A stretch of DNA of 64,000 nt from Nitrosospira sp. Nsp2. Its GTDB lineage: Bacteria; Pseudomonadota; Gammaproteobacteria; Burkholderiales; Nitrosomonadaceae. The position numbers were made by a program, and so were the translations under genes. The stretch lies in assembly GCF_003050965.1 (NCBI RefSeq), contig NZ_QAOU01000001.1, positions 248,001 to 312,000 of the forward strand, given 5' to 3'. Shown here one piece after another: positions 1-10,136 of the stretch (within the stretch, counting starts at the first letter, position 1; each line of letters starts with the position of its first letter). Below the pieces are notes generated by a model. The model was not told where the DNA came from and made no database searches. It saw nothing but the letters and a program-made list of their open reading frames with translations.

Positions 1-372
1 CTCTACTTCTTTTGCGCCTACGGCAGCGTTGCGATTAACCTTCTGAAGATTTCCAGCATTCTCGGCAAATAAAGTCAGCTCCGGGTTTGGCAGCAGTCCG
101 GCTTGAAGCGTGACGCCCTTAAGGGCCTGAGTTTCTTTGGCAAAAGCCGCCAACTCCGGGTTACGCTGCAATGCGAGGCGCGCGGCATTGCGCAAAATGA
201 GGTCGTTCTTTTCTTCGAGCAAAGACGGAGCGGAGTAATCCACGCTCGCGTCAGGCAGTGCGCCGGAAAAAGTATTTTGGGCAAAGGCCGAAGATATGAA
301 GCCCAGTGCCAAAATAAATGATCCGGCTGGCAAAAAGTGTCGGCACACCGTGGGCAACACGGTAAATTTCAT
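1..372 (-). CDS. czcC: CzcC/CusC-like outer membrane efflux protein, N-terminal part
   Basis: This is the first 124 codons of a gene that runs off the left edge. The protein has a signal peptide of about 30 residues ending in SSAFAQ, followed by the TolC-family N-terminal helix pattern (RLALQRNPELAAFAKE, LQAGLLPNPELTLFAEN). That pattern is typical of the outer-membrane factor of RND heavy-metal pumps of the CzcCBA/CusCBA type. The family forms the trimeric outer-membrane channel for export of zinc, cobalt, cadmium or copper. The ATG at 372 precedes the signal peptide directly. The gene lies 172 bp downstream of a CzcI-like gene on the same strand, which favours the czc branch, but the metal cannot be told from this fragment. 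Confidence 0.85.
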   Translation of the reverse strand, partial: MKFTVLPTVCRHFLPAGSFILALGFISSAFAQNTFSGALPDASVDYSAPSLLEEKNDLILRNAARLALQRNPELAAFAKETQALKGVTLQAGLLPNPELTLFAENAGNLQKVNRNAAVGAKEVE

Positions 373-544
373 GGGTTTCTCCGCAAGTAATGCACTAACT
401 CAATTGCACCATCAGCCATTTCAATGAGCGAATGGAGCAGATAAACTGTGCAGCAAGCCCGCGAAGCCAGATAACACCTGACGTGGCTTAGGCGACCTTG
501 CCTAAACAGTATTCAGGTTGTTATACCGGTGGGAACTCGCCGAT

Positions 545-922
545 CTAACTTGCGAAGGTGTTTCGGGGGGGATGAAGCGGGGAATCAGGAATGGATTCGG
601 GAACGATGATAGAAATGAACAATGTCAACCCTTCCATGCCGGTGGAAGTGGGTACGATTAAAGGGGGGGTGAAGAAAAAGGGCTGATATTGTCCTGCGGC
701 ATGCAGGCATAAGTGCGTCGCGGCATCCAGATGACCATCGTCATTAATAGCGGCGTGTTGATGCGCCTCAAGATGGGCCGCGGGGTCAAGAGAAAGGACA
801 TGATGCTCATGATCGAGTTCATGAGCGAACACTTCCCCGTTAAAGGCCCAGCTGAATGCGTTCGTCAGCATCGTAACGAACAATATCAGCATGACAGAAT
901 AATTATGGCGGCGCTTGCTCAT
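545..922 (-). CDS. CzcI-like small histidine-rich periplasmic protein
   Basis: A protein of 125 residues with an N-terminal hydrophobic segment (about residues 9-27) that looks like a signal peptide or membrane anchor. Histidine-rich stretches follow (HELDHEHH, HLEAHQHAA) and the C-terminus is proline-rich (DSPLHPPRN). The size, histidine content, PPR-type tail and position just upstream of a CzcC-like gene match the CzcI family of small proteins that head czc operons, where they are thought to modulate metal efflux. I start at the ATG at 922 because the residues right after it make the signal segment; an upstream TTG at 961 would add 13 residues. Metal binding is inferred from composition only. 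Confidence 0.65.
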   Translation of the reverse strand: MSKRRHNYSVMLILFVTMLTNAFSWAFNGEVFAHELDHEHHVLSLDPAAHLEAHQHAAINDDGHLDAATHLCLHAAGQYQPFFFTPPLIVPTSTGMEGLTLFISIIVPESIPDSPLHPPRNTFAS

Positions 923-1015
923 GGCTTCGGAGATTCTATACCCTGGAACGAGGGCTGCCAATAGATGTTTTTTCCGTTAGCTCCCGCGACAACTTGCGTC
1001 CCCTCAAGGGTTTGT

Positions 1016-2878
1016 TCAGGGGTGTCCAGAATCAACCTTACGCCACACTCGGCCGTAGTTGGGTGGAATAGTCAGCCAGCGCGTCTCACCTTCACGCACG
1101 ACAAAATTATCCTGGTTGTGCAGTTGTTCTATATAGTTTCCCGGGCGGGTGAACATAAATGCCACACTTTGCTCGATGTCGGTAAAATTTACTGCGATCA
1201 GGCTTATTGCGTCGCTATTCTCTCGTTGAAAAAGCAGAATACCGCGCGAAAGATAACGCTCGTAATCGTTATGAAAATAGTGGCTGCCGCGACGCCACTC
1301 GGCGCAATTTTTACGCAGACTCAGCAGACTTCGCGTCAGCTTGACCAAGCTTCTCCCCGCGGGGTCGTAGAAATAATCCCAACGCAGCGGTCGCAATAAC
1401 AATACCCGCCCGAGGCCCGCCTCGGGCAGAAAGTAATTCTCGCCGAATTCCTGACCCTGCCATAGCAGAGGGATGCCTTTGGCGGCGAGAAATGCGATCA
1501 GGTAGGGTTGAAGCCGGTACCACTGCGCGCGGTCACCCTCTGCAAATAACGGATTTCCGTCGCGTTGATCGAGGCCGAACTCGCAAACGAAACGGCTGTG
1601 GTCGTGGTTCTCGATATACTGCAGCGGACGCTTGGCAAGGACTTCCCCGTTCTGAGTTGTCTGTTCGATGTAGCCGAGTGCACCCAGCCGATGGCCCAAA
1701 CTCTCGATGGCGCCTGGTGCCCCGCGCGCGCAGGTGGTAGCCGCGCCGAAGCTTGCGTTCTGCCAGGCGGCGTTGCTGTAGCTCTGTTCAAGGATCTGCT
1801 CCGGAGCCTCCAATTGCTCTGCGATCTGGATCAACCGAGACCCTTCCGGCGTGCCGAAGCGGGAAAGGCTGGCGAGCGAGTTTTTGACATAATCATGAGT
1901 ATTAAAGACCAGGTTGGCGTATCCGACGCCTAGCGCGCCGTCCCAATAGTTCGGCACGCAGTCATAACGGAAACCGTCGATATGATAGGTATTCAGCCAG
2001 TGCAGGTTGACGCTATAGAAAAAATCGCGGGTCAATGCGCGGTTGAAATCGGTGCTGACACCGAGATCACTAAAATAGTCTTTGGCAAAGGGCCCCATGA
2101 AGGGATTCTCTTTGTATCCAAGCCGGCGGTAGAGATCGGCATAAGGAAAGTCCAGACCCGTATGGCCGTATACGGCATCGATGATTACCGCCAGCCCATG
2201 CTGGTGTGCGGCGTCAACAAAACGCTGGAAATCGTCGCGCCGTCCGAAACGTTCATCGACACCAAAATACCCGAGCGGCAAATAGCCCCAGTCGACATCA
2301 AGAGAAACATTGTTGACGGGCATGAGCGATAGTGCGTTTACACCGAGGTCGGCCAGATAGTCCAGGCGGTCGATGGCACCTTCGAGACTGCCGCCGAATT
2401 CGGCAAGATTCAATTCGTACAGAATCAGGTCAGGTAGAGCGGGTGTTTTCCAGATCTGCTCGGCTTCGCTCCAGATATATGGCGCGTAGCCGAGCGTAAA
2501 GGCCGAAAGTTTGCCTGTTGCATACTCGCGCGAAAAAGGGTCGATGATCCAATCCAGTACACCTGCGTTGGGATTGTGCAGTTCAAAGCGATAGACATGC
2601 CGGCCGGGCAAACCGAAATGGGAGTTGCCCTGAAAATCGTGGATAGTGTGGAAATCCACCTTCGCCCACCAGAAATCTCCATAGTTGGTATCAGTTTTGT
2701 GCTGCAGCTCGAAGGCGAGCGGCTGAATTGACTGAATAAACTGGTCTCGCTCATGAATGATTTTCACGAATAGCCTGTTACCCGCCAAGGCTGAAATCCA
2801 GGGCAGCAATATGCCGAAATCGACTACGCCTGGCTCGGACTCTCGGGGGCCCAGCCGATTCAGTGGAAGGTGTTTCAT
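1016..2878 (-). CDS. GH13 alpha-amylase-family glucan enzyme
   Basis: A 620-residue glycoside hydrolase family 13 protein. An N-terminal beta-sandwich (about residues 10-125, resembling CBM48 modules) precedes the TIM barrel. The conserved GH13 blocks are present: DAVYGHT (residues 234-240), the nucleophile D306 in DGFRYD, the acid/base E354 in QIAEQLE, and the stabiliser D426 in ENHDHSRF. Architecture and length recall glycogen branching enzyme and malto-oligosyltrehalose trehalohydrolase, but motifs alone do not fix the reaction. It starts 79 bp after a cupin gene on the same strand and may be cotranscribed with it. No glycogen or trehalose partner genes are visible here. Confidence 0.85.
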   Translation of the reverse strand: MKHLPLNRLGPRESEPGVVDFGILLPWISALAGNRLFVKIIHERDQFIQSIQPLAFELQHKTDTNYGDFWWAKVDFHTIHDFQGNSHFGLPGRHVYRFELHNPNAGVLDWIIDPFSREYATGKLSAFTLGYAPYIWSEAEQIWKTPALPDLILYELNLAEFGGSLEGAIDRLDYLADLGVNALSLMPVNNVSLDVDWGYLPLGYFGVDERFGRRDDFQRFVDAAHQHGLAVIIDAVYGHTGLDFPYADLYRRLGYKENPFMGPFAKDYFSDLGVSTDFNRALTRDFFYSVNLHWLNTYHIDGFRYDCVPNYWDGALGVGYANLVFNTHDYVKNSLASLSRFGTPEGSRLIQIAEQLEAPEQILEQSYSNAAWQNASFGAATTCARGAPGAIESLGHRLGALGYIEQTTQNGEVLAKRPLQYIENHDHSRFVCEFGLDQRDGNPLFAEGDRAQWYRLQPYLIAFLAAKGIPLLWQGQEFGENYFLPEAGLGRVLLLRPLRWDYFYDPAGRSLVKLTRSLLSLRKNCAEWRRGSHYFHNDYERYLSRGILLFQRENSDAISLIAVNFTDIEQSVAFMFTRPGNYIEQLHNQDNFVVREGETRWLTIPPNYGRVWRKVDSGHP

Positions 2879-2957
2879 ACCCGATAGCTCCGTGATTAAA
2901 CGCCAGCCGGCTTGACACTTTTGCTGGCGGACGAGGATGGGCGGCGTGCGCCGCTTT

Positions 2958-3320
2958 TCAGGCGGCAGTCACGCCATTCTTTTCGCCGCCCTTGGGTCCC
3001 CAGAACACGACCCAGGTGCCGAAATCATCTGAAAAGTTTTCGAAGCGATGCTGGACGTTTGCTCCCACAAAAAGGCAATCTCCCGCCTTGAATGCATAAC
3101 GCTCGCCGCCGATGACGAGTTCGCCCGTTCCGCGGTGGACGAAGTAAATTTCGTCCTGCTCATGTGGAGTTTGGGGATCATTGCCGACAGGGGCGTAATA
3201 CTCAACTGACATGCTGCCATGGGCAAGCGCCACGGCAAATCGCTCTCCCATTGGCCACTCCGGCGTGACCGGGCCGGGGATGCGAGAAAATACTTCTTCA
3301 ACGGTGCTTTTAACTTTCAT
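2958..3320 (-). CDS. Small single-domain cupin protein
   Basis: A 120-residue cupin_2 protein. The first cupin motif is seen as HEQDEIYFVHRGTGEL, giving His and Glu metal ligands, and the second as the later H in ANVQHRFENF. Such proteins are small beta-barrels that bind a metal and act as isomerases, dioxygenases or sugar-binding proteins, so no reaction can be named. I start at the ATG at 3320, preceded by AGGATCT at suitable distance; an in-frame GTG at 3365 would add 15 residues. It lies directly upstream of the GH13 gene, which makes a carbohydrate-related role possible but unproven. Confidence 0.75.
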   Translation of the reverse strand: MKVKSTVEEVFSRIPGPVTPEWPMGERFAVALAHGSMSVEYYAPVGNDPQTPHEQDEIYFVHRGTGELVIGGERYAFKAGDCLFVGANVQHRFENFSDDFGTWVVFWGPKGGEKNGVTAA

Positions 3321-3797
3321 TGCGAGATCCTGGCACGTGGCAAGGTAATGACAGTTTGCTATCACATTTCGCTGGTCATAAAACCTCCAGCAAAATTTAT
3401 TTTACCCGCCCCCTTCGCGGCGCACCGATTTTTTTTCGCTGTGTATCGGAGCTGCGGTGGGTAAAACTGCGAAGCAACCGAACCCATACAGGAAGATCGC
3501 AGCTAAAAGTTGTTGGAGATTCCCCGCTCAGTCAGGTTATGTGTGCGTTCCCGAACTGAAGCGAGCGAACCCGAGGATTAAGCTGGTGTATGTTAGGTCC
3601 AATCGGCCTTCTACTCTGCTCATGGGAAATTCGTTAACGGGGCTGGTATGAGACAGTCTGGCTCTGAAACAAGGTCCCGATCTCCAGGAGTCTAAGTCTT
3701 AGTGGTCGCCGAGCGACAGCGCTGTTCGATGAACAACAGACCTTGGCGGATCTGCGCCCCGGTTAAAACTGTTTCTCCATAATCGAGAGTCTTCTCC
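3321..3797. other. Intergenic region between cupin gene and lon
   Basis: A divergent spacer of 477 bp that must hold the promoters of the cupin operon (minus) and lon (plus). I see no convincing gene, repeat or terminator. I looked for a heat-shock (sigma-32) promoter ahead of lon and found no acceptable match with normal spacing. The lon start also lacks a clear Shine-Dalgarno sequence. Confidence 0.5.
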
Positions 3798-6188
3798 ATG
3801 ACCGAGAGTCAAACGGGACAGCTTATCCTAGCCAAACCGGAATTGCCGGAGGATGTGGTCGCATTGGTGCCGATGCGGAATGTCGTAATGTTTCCGCATG
3901 TGTTAATGGCTATTACGGTCGGCCGCGCCAAGTCCATTGCCGCGGTGGAGCATTCCTTGCGTTCCAACGTCCCGATAGGGATTGTCCTGCAAAAGGATCC
4001 CAATGTTGATGACCCGGGGTTGGAAGCTTTGTTCAAGATGGGCACGGTGGTGAATATCGTGCGTCATCTCAGTTCCACCGATGGGTTGCGGCATGCAGTG
4101 TGCCAGGGTTTGGAGCGATTCTGCATCGAAGACATGGTTGAAGGCTACCCGTTTTTAGCCGCTCGCATTCGGCGTATCGAAGAACCCGCCGAGGTGTCAA
4201 CGCAGGCCGAGGCCCTCGCCATGCAACTGCGCGAGCGAACGATCGAAATCCTTTCATTGCTGCCGGGAGCGCCAGCGGAGCTCGCGCACGCGCTACAGAC
4301 AACGCGGGCACCGTCACATCTTGCCGACATTACGGCAAGCCTGCTTGACACGGAAGTGGCGGAGAAGCAGATGCTGCTCGAAACCGTCAATACCGAGGAG
4401 CGGTTGCAGAAGGTGCTCCAGATATTGTCACGCCGTATTGAAGTGCTGAGGTTATCGCAGGAAATCGGCGAACGCACGAAAGAGCATCTGGATGATCGCG
4501 AACGCAAATTTTTATTGCGCGAGCAATTGAAGACGATCCAGAAGGAGCTCGGCGAGACAGATAGTGATGACCAGGAGATAGCAGAGCTGGAAGAGGCCAT
4601 CGCCAATGCCGGCATGCCGGAGGATATCGAGGCGCAGGCGCGCAAGGAGTTGCAGCGTTTAAAGCGGATGCCGCCTGCTTCAAGCGAATATTCGATGCTT
4701 CACACCTACCTGGAATGGATGACCGAACTGCCCTGGCGGCTGCCAGAGGATGCACCAATCGATCTCGATGCCGCGCGTCAAATTCTCGAGGCCGATCATT
4801 TTGGACTCGAACGAGTGAAGCAGCGCATTTTGGAGTTCCTCGCAGTGCAAAAGCTTAAACCCCAGGGTCGCGCGCCGATACTATGTTTTGTAGGCCCGCC
4901 AGGGGTAGGGAAAACTTCCCTCGGCCAGAGCATCTCACGCGCCTTGCAACGTCCATTCGTGCGCGTTTCGTTGGGTGGCGTCCACGATGAAGCCGAAATG
5001 CGGGGGCATCGCCGCACATATATCGGCGCGATGCCGGGAAACATTGTGCAAGGATTGCGTAAGGCGGATGCGCGAAATTGCGTCATGATGCTTGACGAGG
5101 TCGACAAAATGTCGGCCAGCCTCCACGGCGATCCTTCGGCCGCGCTGCTGGAAGTGCTGGACCCGGAGCAGAATTCTACCTTTCGGGACAACTACCTGGG
5201 CGTGCCGTTTGACCTGAGCCGGGTCGTTTTCATTGCTACCGCAAACGTGATCGATAATGTCCCGCCCCCGGTCCGCGACCGCATGGAGATTATCGATCTT
5301 CCGGGTTATACGCGCGAGGAAAAACTTCAGATCGCGTTACGTTACCTGGTCGGTCGGCAAAGGGAAGCGAACGGTTTAAGCGAAGAGCAGTGCGAGATAA
5401 CGGTCGCGGCGATCGATAGTATTATTGCAAATTACACGCGCGAAGCCGGGGTACGCCAATTGGAACGCGAGATCGGTCGCGCGATGCGGCACGTTGCGAT
5501 GCGCATTGCCGAAGATGCGCAACTCAAGGTAAGGGTTGACGTCGCAGACCTGGAGGTCATCCTCGGTCCGGCGAAATTCGAGCACGAGACTGGGCTGCGC
5601 ATTGGTTTGCCGGGTGTGGCGACCGGTCTGGCCTGGACACCTGTGGGCGGTGACATTCTATTCATCGAAGCCACACGGGTCAGCGGCCGCGGACAGCTGA
5701 TTTTAACCGGGCAGCTTGGCGACGTAATGAAGGAAAGCGCGCAGGCCGCGCTCACGCTAGTGAAAGCCAAGGCAGATAGCCTCAATATCCCCTATGGCAC
5801 CTTTGAGGGCATTGACGTGCATGTGCATGTGCCCGCTGGCGCTATTCCCAAGGATGGCCCGAGCGCTGGCGTGTCAATGTTTATTGCGCTTGCCTCGCTT
5901 TTTACCGATCGTCCGGTAAATCACGACGTAGCAATGACAGGCGAAATAAGTCTGCGCGGACTGGTGCTTCCAGTGGGGGGTATCAAGGAAAAGGTGCTTG
6001 CCGCACAGCGTGCGGGCCTGCGGGTGGTGCTATTGCCGGCGAGGAACGAGAAGGATTTGCGCGACGTTCCCGAATCCGCGCGCGCTGCGTTGCAATTTGT
6101 CATGCTGGACACGGTCGACGACGCGATTCAGGCATCGTTGGGTCAACGGGAGAGGCGCCACACCATATCCGAATTCAAGCTTGTCTAG
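3798..6188 (+). CDS. lon: ATP-dependent protease Lon (LonA)
   Basis: A 796-residue cytoplasmic AAA+ serine protease that degrades misfolded and regulatory proteins. The N-terminal LON substrate domain covers about residues 20-215 and is followed by a helical region. The AAA+ module carries Walker [10 protein letters not shown] near residue 368 and a Walker B with MMLDEVDKM. The C-terminal peptidase domain has the catalytic dyad S689 (DGPSAGVS) and K732 (GGIKEKV). Length is normal for LonA. It stands alone and converges with the dioxygenase gene 45 bp downstream. Some betaproteobacteria carry more than one lon, so this need not be the only copy. Confidence 0.96.
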   Translation: MTESQTGQLILAKPELPEDVVALVPMRNVVMFPHVLMAITVGRAKSIAAVEHSLRSNVPIGIVLQKDPNVDDPGLEALFKMGTVVNIVRHLSSTDGLRHAVCQGLERFCIEDMVEGYPFLAARIRRIEEPAEVSTQAEALAMQLRERTIEILSLLPGAPAELAHALQTTRAPSHLADITASLLDTEVAEKQMLLETVNTEERLQKVLQILSRRIEVLRLSQEIGERTKEHLDDRERKFLLREQLKTIQKELGETDSDDQEIAELEEAIANAGMPEDIEAQARKELQRLKRMPPASSEYSMLHTYLEWMTELPWRLPEDAPIDLDAARQILEADHFGLERVKQRILEFLAVQKLKPQGRAPILCFVGPPGVGKTSLGQSISRALQRPFVRVSLGGVHDEAEMRGHRRTYIGAMPGNIVQGLRKADARNCVMMLDEVDKMSASLHGDPSAALLEVLDPEQNSTFRDNYLGVPFDLSRVVFIATANVIDNVPPPVRDRMEIIDLPGYTREEKLQIALRYLVGRQREANGLSEEQCEITVAAIDSIIANYTREAGVRQLEREIGRAMRHVAMRIAEDAQLKVRVDVADLEVILGPAKFEHETGLRIGLPGVATGLAWTPVGGDILFIEATRVSGRGQLILTGQLGDVMKESAQAALTLVKAKADSLNIPYGTFEGIDVHVHVPAGAIPKDGPSAGVSMFIALASLFTDRPVNHDVAMTGEISLRGLVLPVGGIKEKVLAAQRAGLRVVLLPARNEKDLRDVPESARAALQFVMLDTVDDAIQASLGQRERRHTISEFKLV

Positions 6189-6233
6189 CCCACGCTGGTG
6201 GAGCGGCTCGGCGACCGGCTATGCTGGGACTGA

Positions 6234-6977
6234 CTACGCGGGAATTCCCTTTAGGCCAACATCAAACGTTGCAACATATCCTTGGTTCGTCTCGACGAGA
6301 GTAAGCACTAACTGATCGCCTCCTGCACGGTATATGCCGTCTTGCTCATTTCTCGTGCGCGGGAGACGTGACTTTGCCGAGGTGTATGGCGGCTGCGCAT
6401 GTACCCGGTCCGTCAGGGTGTCGTCGAAATAGAACTGCGATGTAAACTCATGAGCCGAGCGGTGTTTTCCCTTCGTGCGAATTTTGAAGTGAATATGCAC
6501 TGTTCTGCCCGGATACGACCCGGGATAAATGGTGAGGAATCGCGCGATGCCCTTAGCGTCCGTCATCTGGTAGCCGCGTAGAAATTTCTTTCCGCGGGTC
6601 TGGAACGCAGGGTCCATGACATCAGAATAGACACCCTGTGCGTCGCACTGCCAGATATCAACGACGGCATCCTGCAGAGGTACACAGCCTGTTTGACCGA
6701 CGTTGAGTATGCGGATTTCGAGCGCGAGCGGCAGCCCTTCTTTTACCGACCCGTCCGAAGGATCGGAACGGACATCCGAGCGATGCAAGCGCTCATCAAC
6801 AAAATAAGGACCTTCGGTTTGCGCAGGGGTGACCACGCAGGCAGGGGTTCGTCGCGCTGATTCGCCGCCACCGCCGGAGCTCGCCGATGAGTGCGCCGAA
6901 AGCGCGTTCACCCCGGTGACGCCAAGCAGGGCAAGCATTTTCCGGCGATTTCTGAACCAGTCCTGACGATCATCCAC
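6234..6977 (-). CDS. Secreted intradiol ring-cleavage dioxygenase
   Basis: A 247-residue protein of the catechol/protocatechuate intradiol dioxygenase superfamily, which uses Fe(III) to open catechol rings between the two hydroxyls. The expected iron ligands are visible: Y117 (QGVYSD), Y155 (YPGSYPGR), H161 and H163 (VHIHFKI). The N-terminus has RNRR followed by a hydrophobic run (residues 10-29), which looks like a Tat-type signal and would place the enzyme outside the cytoplasm. It lacks the helical dimerisation domain of classical catechol 1,2-dioxygenases. No aromatic degradation genes flank it, so the true substrate is unknown. Confidence 0.85.
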   Translation of the reverse strand: MDDRQDWFRNRRKMLALLGVTGVNALSAHSSASSGGGGESARRTPACVVTPAQTEGPYFVDERLHRSDVRSDPSDGSVKEGLPLALEIRILNVGQTGCVPLQDAVVDIWQCDAQGVYSDVMDPAFQTRGKKFLRGYQMTDAKGIARFLTIYPGSYPGRTVHIHFKIRTKGKHRSAHEFTSQFYFDDTLTDRVHAQPPYTSAKSRLPRTRNEQDGIYRAGGDQLVLTLVETNQGYVATFDVGLKGIPA

Positions 6978-7107
6978 GTGCGAATGCCTCCCCTCGATTC
7001 ATCGCGTCAGCCACCTTTCCTATTATCGCTGTGTACATTGGTGGCCGACCCGATGCATTAAGTTCCCGCTTATCGACGACCCCCTTAACCCAAGTTTGCT
7101 ATCCGCC

Positions 7108-7710
7108 TTAATCCTCGCCGCGATCATAGGCTATGAGCTTACTCGTCAGGTTGCTTTTTACGGCGGGCCACTCATGGCCAAGAATCGAGTAAATAACCGT
7201 ATCTCGAATTGAACCGTCGCGCATCATTTGGTGGCTGCGCAGAATTCCGTCTTGCTTGGCTCCCAGGCGTTCAATCGCGGTTCTGGAGACCTGGTTGAAA
7301 TAATGCGTCCTGAACTCGACCGCGATGGCGTTTTTTTCCTCAAACGCATATTGAAGCAGCAGCAGCTTGCATTCGGTGTTCACCCTCGTCCTGCAGACTG
7401 AGTTCGCGTACCAGGTGTAACCGAGCATCGGCCGTCGGTTGATTTCATCCACGTTATAGAAACGCGTCGTTCCCACGATTTTGTGCGTGCTGTTAAGCCT
7501 GACGGCAAATGCAACATTTCCCTTGGCTGAACTTTCAACAGCCCGCATCACATAGTCTTCCATCTGGTCGCAGGAGGGGACGTTCGCAAACCAGAGCTTC
7601 CAGAGCTCTCCATCCATGACAGCCGCCTTCAGAGGCTCGACATGATTGATTCCAAGGGGAATCAGCGTCACGGCTGCGCCCGTCAATTGTACAGGTTCAA
7701 GCCAGGTCAT
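7108..7710 (-). CDS. GNAT-family N-acetyltransferase (RimJ/RimL-like)
   Basis: A 200-residue GNAT protein. The N-terminus (VTLIPLGINHVEPLKAAV) and the central segment (KIVGTTRFYNVDEINRRPML) match the RimJ/RimL branch. In that branch acetyl-CoA binds in the following segment (about residues 106-121) and a late block resembles FNQVSRTAIERLGAKQDGIL. This branch acetylates protein N-termini, amino acids or small amines, so the substrate cannot be stated. It is separated by 150 bp from ppa on the same strand. Confidence 0.8.
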   Translation of the reverse strand: MTWLEPVQLTGAAVTLIPLGINHVEPLKAAVMDGELWKLWFANVPSCDQMEDYVMRAVESSAKGNVAFAVRLNSTHKIVGTTRFYNVDEINRRPMLGYTWYANSVCRTRVNTECKLLLLQYAFEEKNAIAVEFRTHYFNQVSRTAIERLGAKQDGILRSHQMMRDGSIRDTVIYSILGHEWPAVKSNLTSKLIAYDRGED

Positions 7711-7860
7711 CTTTTATTGCTCTCCGCCGAGCGCGGCGTGAGGCCGCGAAATACGCTAAATGAACCATTGGGCGCCGGGAGGGAGTTGCGATGCACTGTC
7801 CGCCCGCGTCACACGCTCATCCATTGGGATATTGACGCTGCGTCGAGGGTGAATCAGGTT

Positions 7861-8409
7861 TTAGAACATAGGCTTTTTCTTCGCCGAATTATAGCGTTTC
7901 ACCCCGTCTACAATTTCTGCTTTGGCTTCCTTGACTCCCACCCAGCCATTTATCTTGACCCACTTGCCGGGTTCAAGATCTTTGTAGTGCTCGAAGAAAT
8001 GCGAGATTTGCGCACGTACCAGTTCAGGTAGATCCTCATGGGATTTTTTTTTGCGGTAGAGACTGCACAACTTGTCGATGGGCACCGCTAATATTTTGGC
8101 GTCCTCGCCGGCTTCATCAGTCATTTTTAACATACCGAGCGGTCTGCAGCGGACGACTACGCCGGAAATGAGTGGAACCGGCGAGATCACCAGCACATCC
8201 ACCGGGTCTCCGTCGTCCGATAGAGTATGGGGAACGTAGCCATAATTGCATGGGTAGTGCATTGACGTTGACATGAAACGATCAACGAACATTGCGCCGG
8301 TCTCCTTATCCACTTCGTATTTGATGGGATCAGCATTCATGGGTATTTCTATGATGACGTTGAAATCATTCGGGACGTCACGGCCAGAATTTACCCGATC
8401 GAGATTCAT
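7861..8409 (-). CDS. ppa: Inorganic pyrophosphatase (family I)
   Basis: A 182-residue soluble family I pyrophosphatase that hydrolyses PPi to two phosphates and so drives biosynthetic reactions. The signature DDGDPVDVL is at residues 65-73, with the metal-binding aspartates D66, D68 and D71. Other family blocks ([19 protein letters not shown]) are intact and the length is normal. The ATG at 8409 has a TATAAT box about 35 bp upstream on the minus strand. The gene is divergent from a serine hydrolase gene. Confidence 0.95.
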   Translation of the reverse strand: MNLDRVNSGRDVPNDFNVIIEIPMNADPIKYEVDKETGAMFVDRFMSTSMHYPCNYGYVPHTLSDDGDPVDVLVISPVPLISGVVVRCRPLGMLKMTDEAGEDAKILAVPIDKLCSLYRKKKSHEDLPELVRAQISHFFEHYKDLEPGKWVKINGWVGVKEAKAEIVDGVKRYNSAKKKPMF

Positions 8410-8443
8410 TTGATAGTCCTACTCTAGGTGACTGAAACTGGTT

Positions 8444-8449
8444 ATTATA
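8444..8449 (-). promoter_or_regulatory. Candidate -10 box for ppa
   Basis: On the minus strand this hexamer reads TATAAT, a perfect sigma-70 -10 box, 35 bp upstream of the ppa start. It sits inside a small inverted repeat (GGTTAT-T-ATAACC). I find no good -35 box at 16-18 bp, so the promoter is only suggested. Confidence 0.4.
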
Positions 8450-8496
8450 ACCGTGAGTTGCGAGAAAAAATTCAACTTCCACCTGATTACCTTCCT

Positions 8497-9309
8497 ATGC
8501 TTTTCAAATTGGGCATTCTGGCTGCTACTGGTTACGCTGTTCTTGCTGGAGTCCTATTCCTCATCCAGTCACGCTTTGTTTACTATCCGGAAACTGGACG
8601 GGCCATTATCGGCACGCCGGATGCTCATGGGCTCGACTATGAGTCGGTAAAAATTGCTACGGAAGATGGAGAAACATTGAACGGCTGGTTTGTTCCGGCG
8701 AAAGACGCAACGGCGACGGTATTGTTTTTCCATGGCAACGCAGGAAACATTTCGACCCGGATGGGATACCTGCTGATGTTTTACCGTCTCGGGTACAACA
8801 CATTGATCATTGACTATCGCGGCTATGGCGAAAGCAGCGGAACGCCATCCGAGCAGGGTACTTATCGCGATGCCCAGGCCGCGTGGCGATATCTCACCGA
8901 GCAAAGAAATATTCCATCAACGCGCATTGCGCTGCTCGGCGAATCGCTGGGGGGGGCGGTCGCAACCTGGCTCGCCGTGCGCGAAAAACCCGCCTTATTG
9001 GTGTTAGCTTCCGCGTTTACCTCGGTGGACGATATGGCGGCGGCAATTTACCCGTTTCTGCCGACGCACCTGTTGACCCGTTTCCAGTACAACACCCGGG
9101 ACTACCTGCGGGGCGTTACCTGCCCGGTATTCGTTGCGCACAGTCCGCAGGATGAAATCGTGCCGTTTGCGCAGGGCCAGGCCCTGTACGCATCGTCACC
9201 CGAGCCAAAACAGTTCGTGGAGTTGCAGGGCGGGCACAACAACGGGTTCATATACATGCGCGAGGAGTGGGTGCGCGCATTGGGCGACTTTATGGCCAGG
9301 AATTTATAA
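8497..9309 (+). CDS. Membrane-anchored alpha/beta hydrolase
   Basis: A 270-residue serine hydrolase of the BEM46/YfhR-like group. One N-terminal membrane helix (about residues 4-24) is followed by the alpha/beta fold. The catalytic triad is S150 in GESLGG, D219 in SPQDE and H247 in GGHNNG, and FFHGNAGN is the oxyanion region. Family members are esterases or thioesterases of unknown physiological substrate. I use the ATG at 8497, which starts just before the membrane helix. A GTG at 8428 would extend the protein by 23 residues but would leave only 18 bp to the divergent ppa start and cover its likely promoter. Confidence 0.8.
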   Translation: MLFKLGILAATGYAVLAGVLFLIQSRFVYYPETGRAIIGTPDAHGLDYESVKIATEDGETLNGWFVPAKDATATVLFFHGNAGNISTRMGYLLMFYRLGYNTLIIDYRGYGESSGTPSEQGTYRDAQAAWRYLTEQRNIPSTRIALLGESLGGAVATWLAVREKPALLVLASAFTSVDDMAAAIYPFLPTHLLTRFQYNTRDYLRGVTCPVFVAHSPQDEIVPFAQGQALYASSPEPKQFVELQGGHNNGFIYMREEWVRALGDFMARNL

Positions 9310-9378
9310 ATCCGCGAGATGCCAGCTCGGAACTTGATAACGGGCCGCCCGCGATTTGATTAATGTTGGAGCAATCTC

Positions 9379-10041
9379 ATGCTGGTAATAGCGCATCGCG
9401 GTTATCACGCGAAGGTGCCCGAAAATACACTGGCGGCTTTTGAAGCCGCAGTGAATGCGGGCGCAGGCGGTATCGAGACTGACGTGCGCATCAGTCGCGA
9501 GGGGGTGCCGGTGCTGATCCATGATCGCATTATTGCATCAGGCCAAGCAGTGGCGGATCTGACGCGAAAGGAGATCGAGCAGGCAGTGGGCTACGGGATA
9601 CCCACGTTGGATGAAGCGCTGGAGTATTTTCCCGGTGTATTGTGGAATGTGGAAATTAAAACTGCACAGGCCCTATCGACCGTCATAAAAGTGCTCGAAA
9701 GGCATCAGGCTGGCCACCGCCTTGTGGTGACGTCTTTCCGCCATGATCTGGTAGCGGTTTGCGCCTCATCGCTCAAGGTTAATTGCGGGCTGTTGCTGGC
9801 ACATCGACCGCTTACGCTGAGTTCCGTGCTGGCTGACTTCAACTGTGACGGAAATCCGAGGGTTAATCATCTCGTCTGGAACTACGAGGTTCTGGATGAT
9901 ACCCTTTTGAAAGAGGCAGCCGAGGACGGGTACCGCAATTTTGTTTATGGCGCCGTAACCAGAGCCGAGCATGACATTTGCCGGGAAGCGAATGTGGACG
10001 GGATCATCACAGACTACCCGCTTCTTGTGCAGAACGTATAG
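9379..10041 (+). CDS. ugpQ: Glycerophosphodiester phosphodiesterase
   Basis: A 220-residue GDPD that cleaves glycerophosphodiesters to glycerol-3-phosphate and an alcohol. The characteristic start IAHRGYHAKVPENTLAAF supplies H6, R7 and E15. GIETDVR supplies the metal ligands E33 and D35, and LIHD supplies the second catalytic His, H48. There is no signal peptide, so it is cytoplasmic like UgpQ. GGAG seven bases before the ATG supports the start. It lies 69 bp after the hydrolase gene on the same strand and may share its transcript; it converges with the M48 protease gene. Confidence 0.88.
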   Translation: MLVIAHRGYHAKVPENTLAAFEAAVNAGAGGIETDVRISREGVPVLIHDRIIASGQAVADLTRKEIEQAVGYGIPTLDEALEYFPGVLWNVEIKTAQALSTVIKVLERHQAGHRLVVTSFRHDLVAVCASSLKVNCGLLLAHRPLTLSSVLADFNCDGNPRVNHLVWNYEVLDDTLLKEAAEDGYRNFVYGAVTRAEHDICREANVDGIITDYPLLVQNV

Positions 10042-10136
10042 CTGCTCTTTTGGTGGGGTGGCACGAACACCAAATGCATCTATTAAAATATCGTGGAATG
10101 CTTCAGCAGGGTTCGTGACCTTGGGAAGCAGATGTA

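Noticed and set aside
3700-3797. Heat-shock (sigma-32) promoter upstream of lon
   Set aside because: A CTTGG and a CCCCGG element are present but only about 9-10 bp apart, too close for a sigma-32 promoter.
10049-10074. Inverted repeat TTTGGTG/CACCAAA between the GDPD and M48 genes as a terminator
   Set aside because: Seven base pairs with no T-tract on either strand; could be chance.
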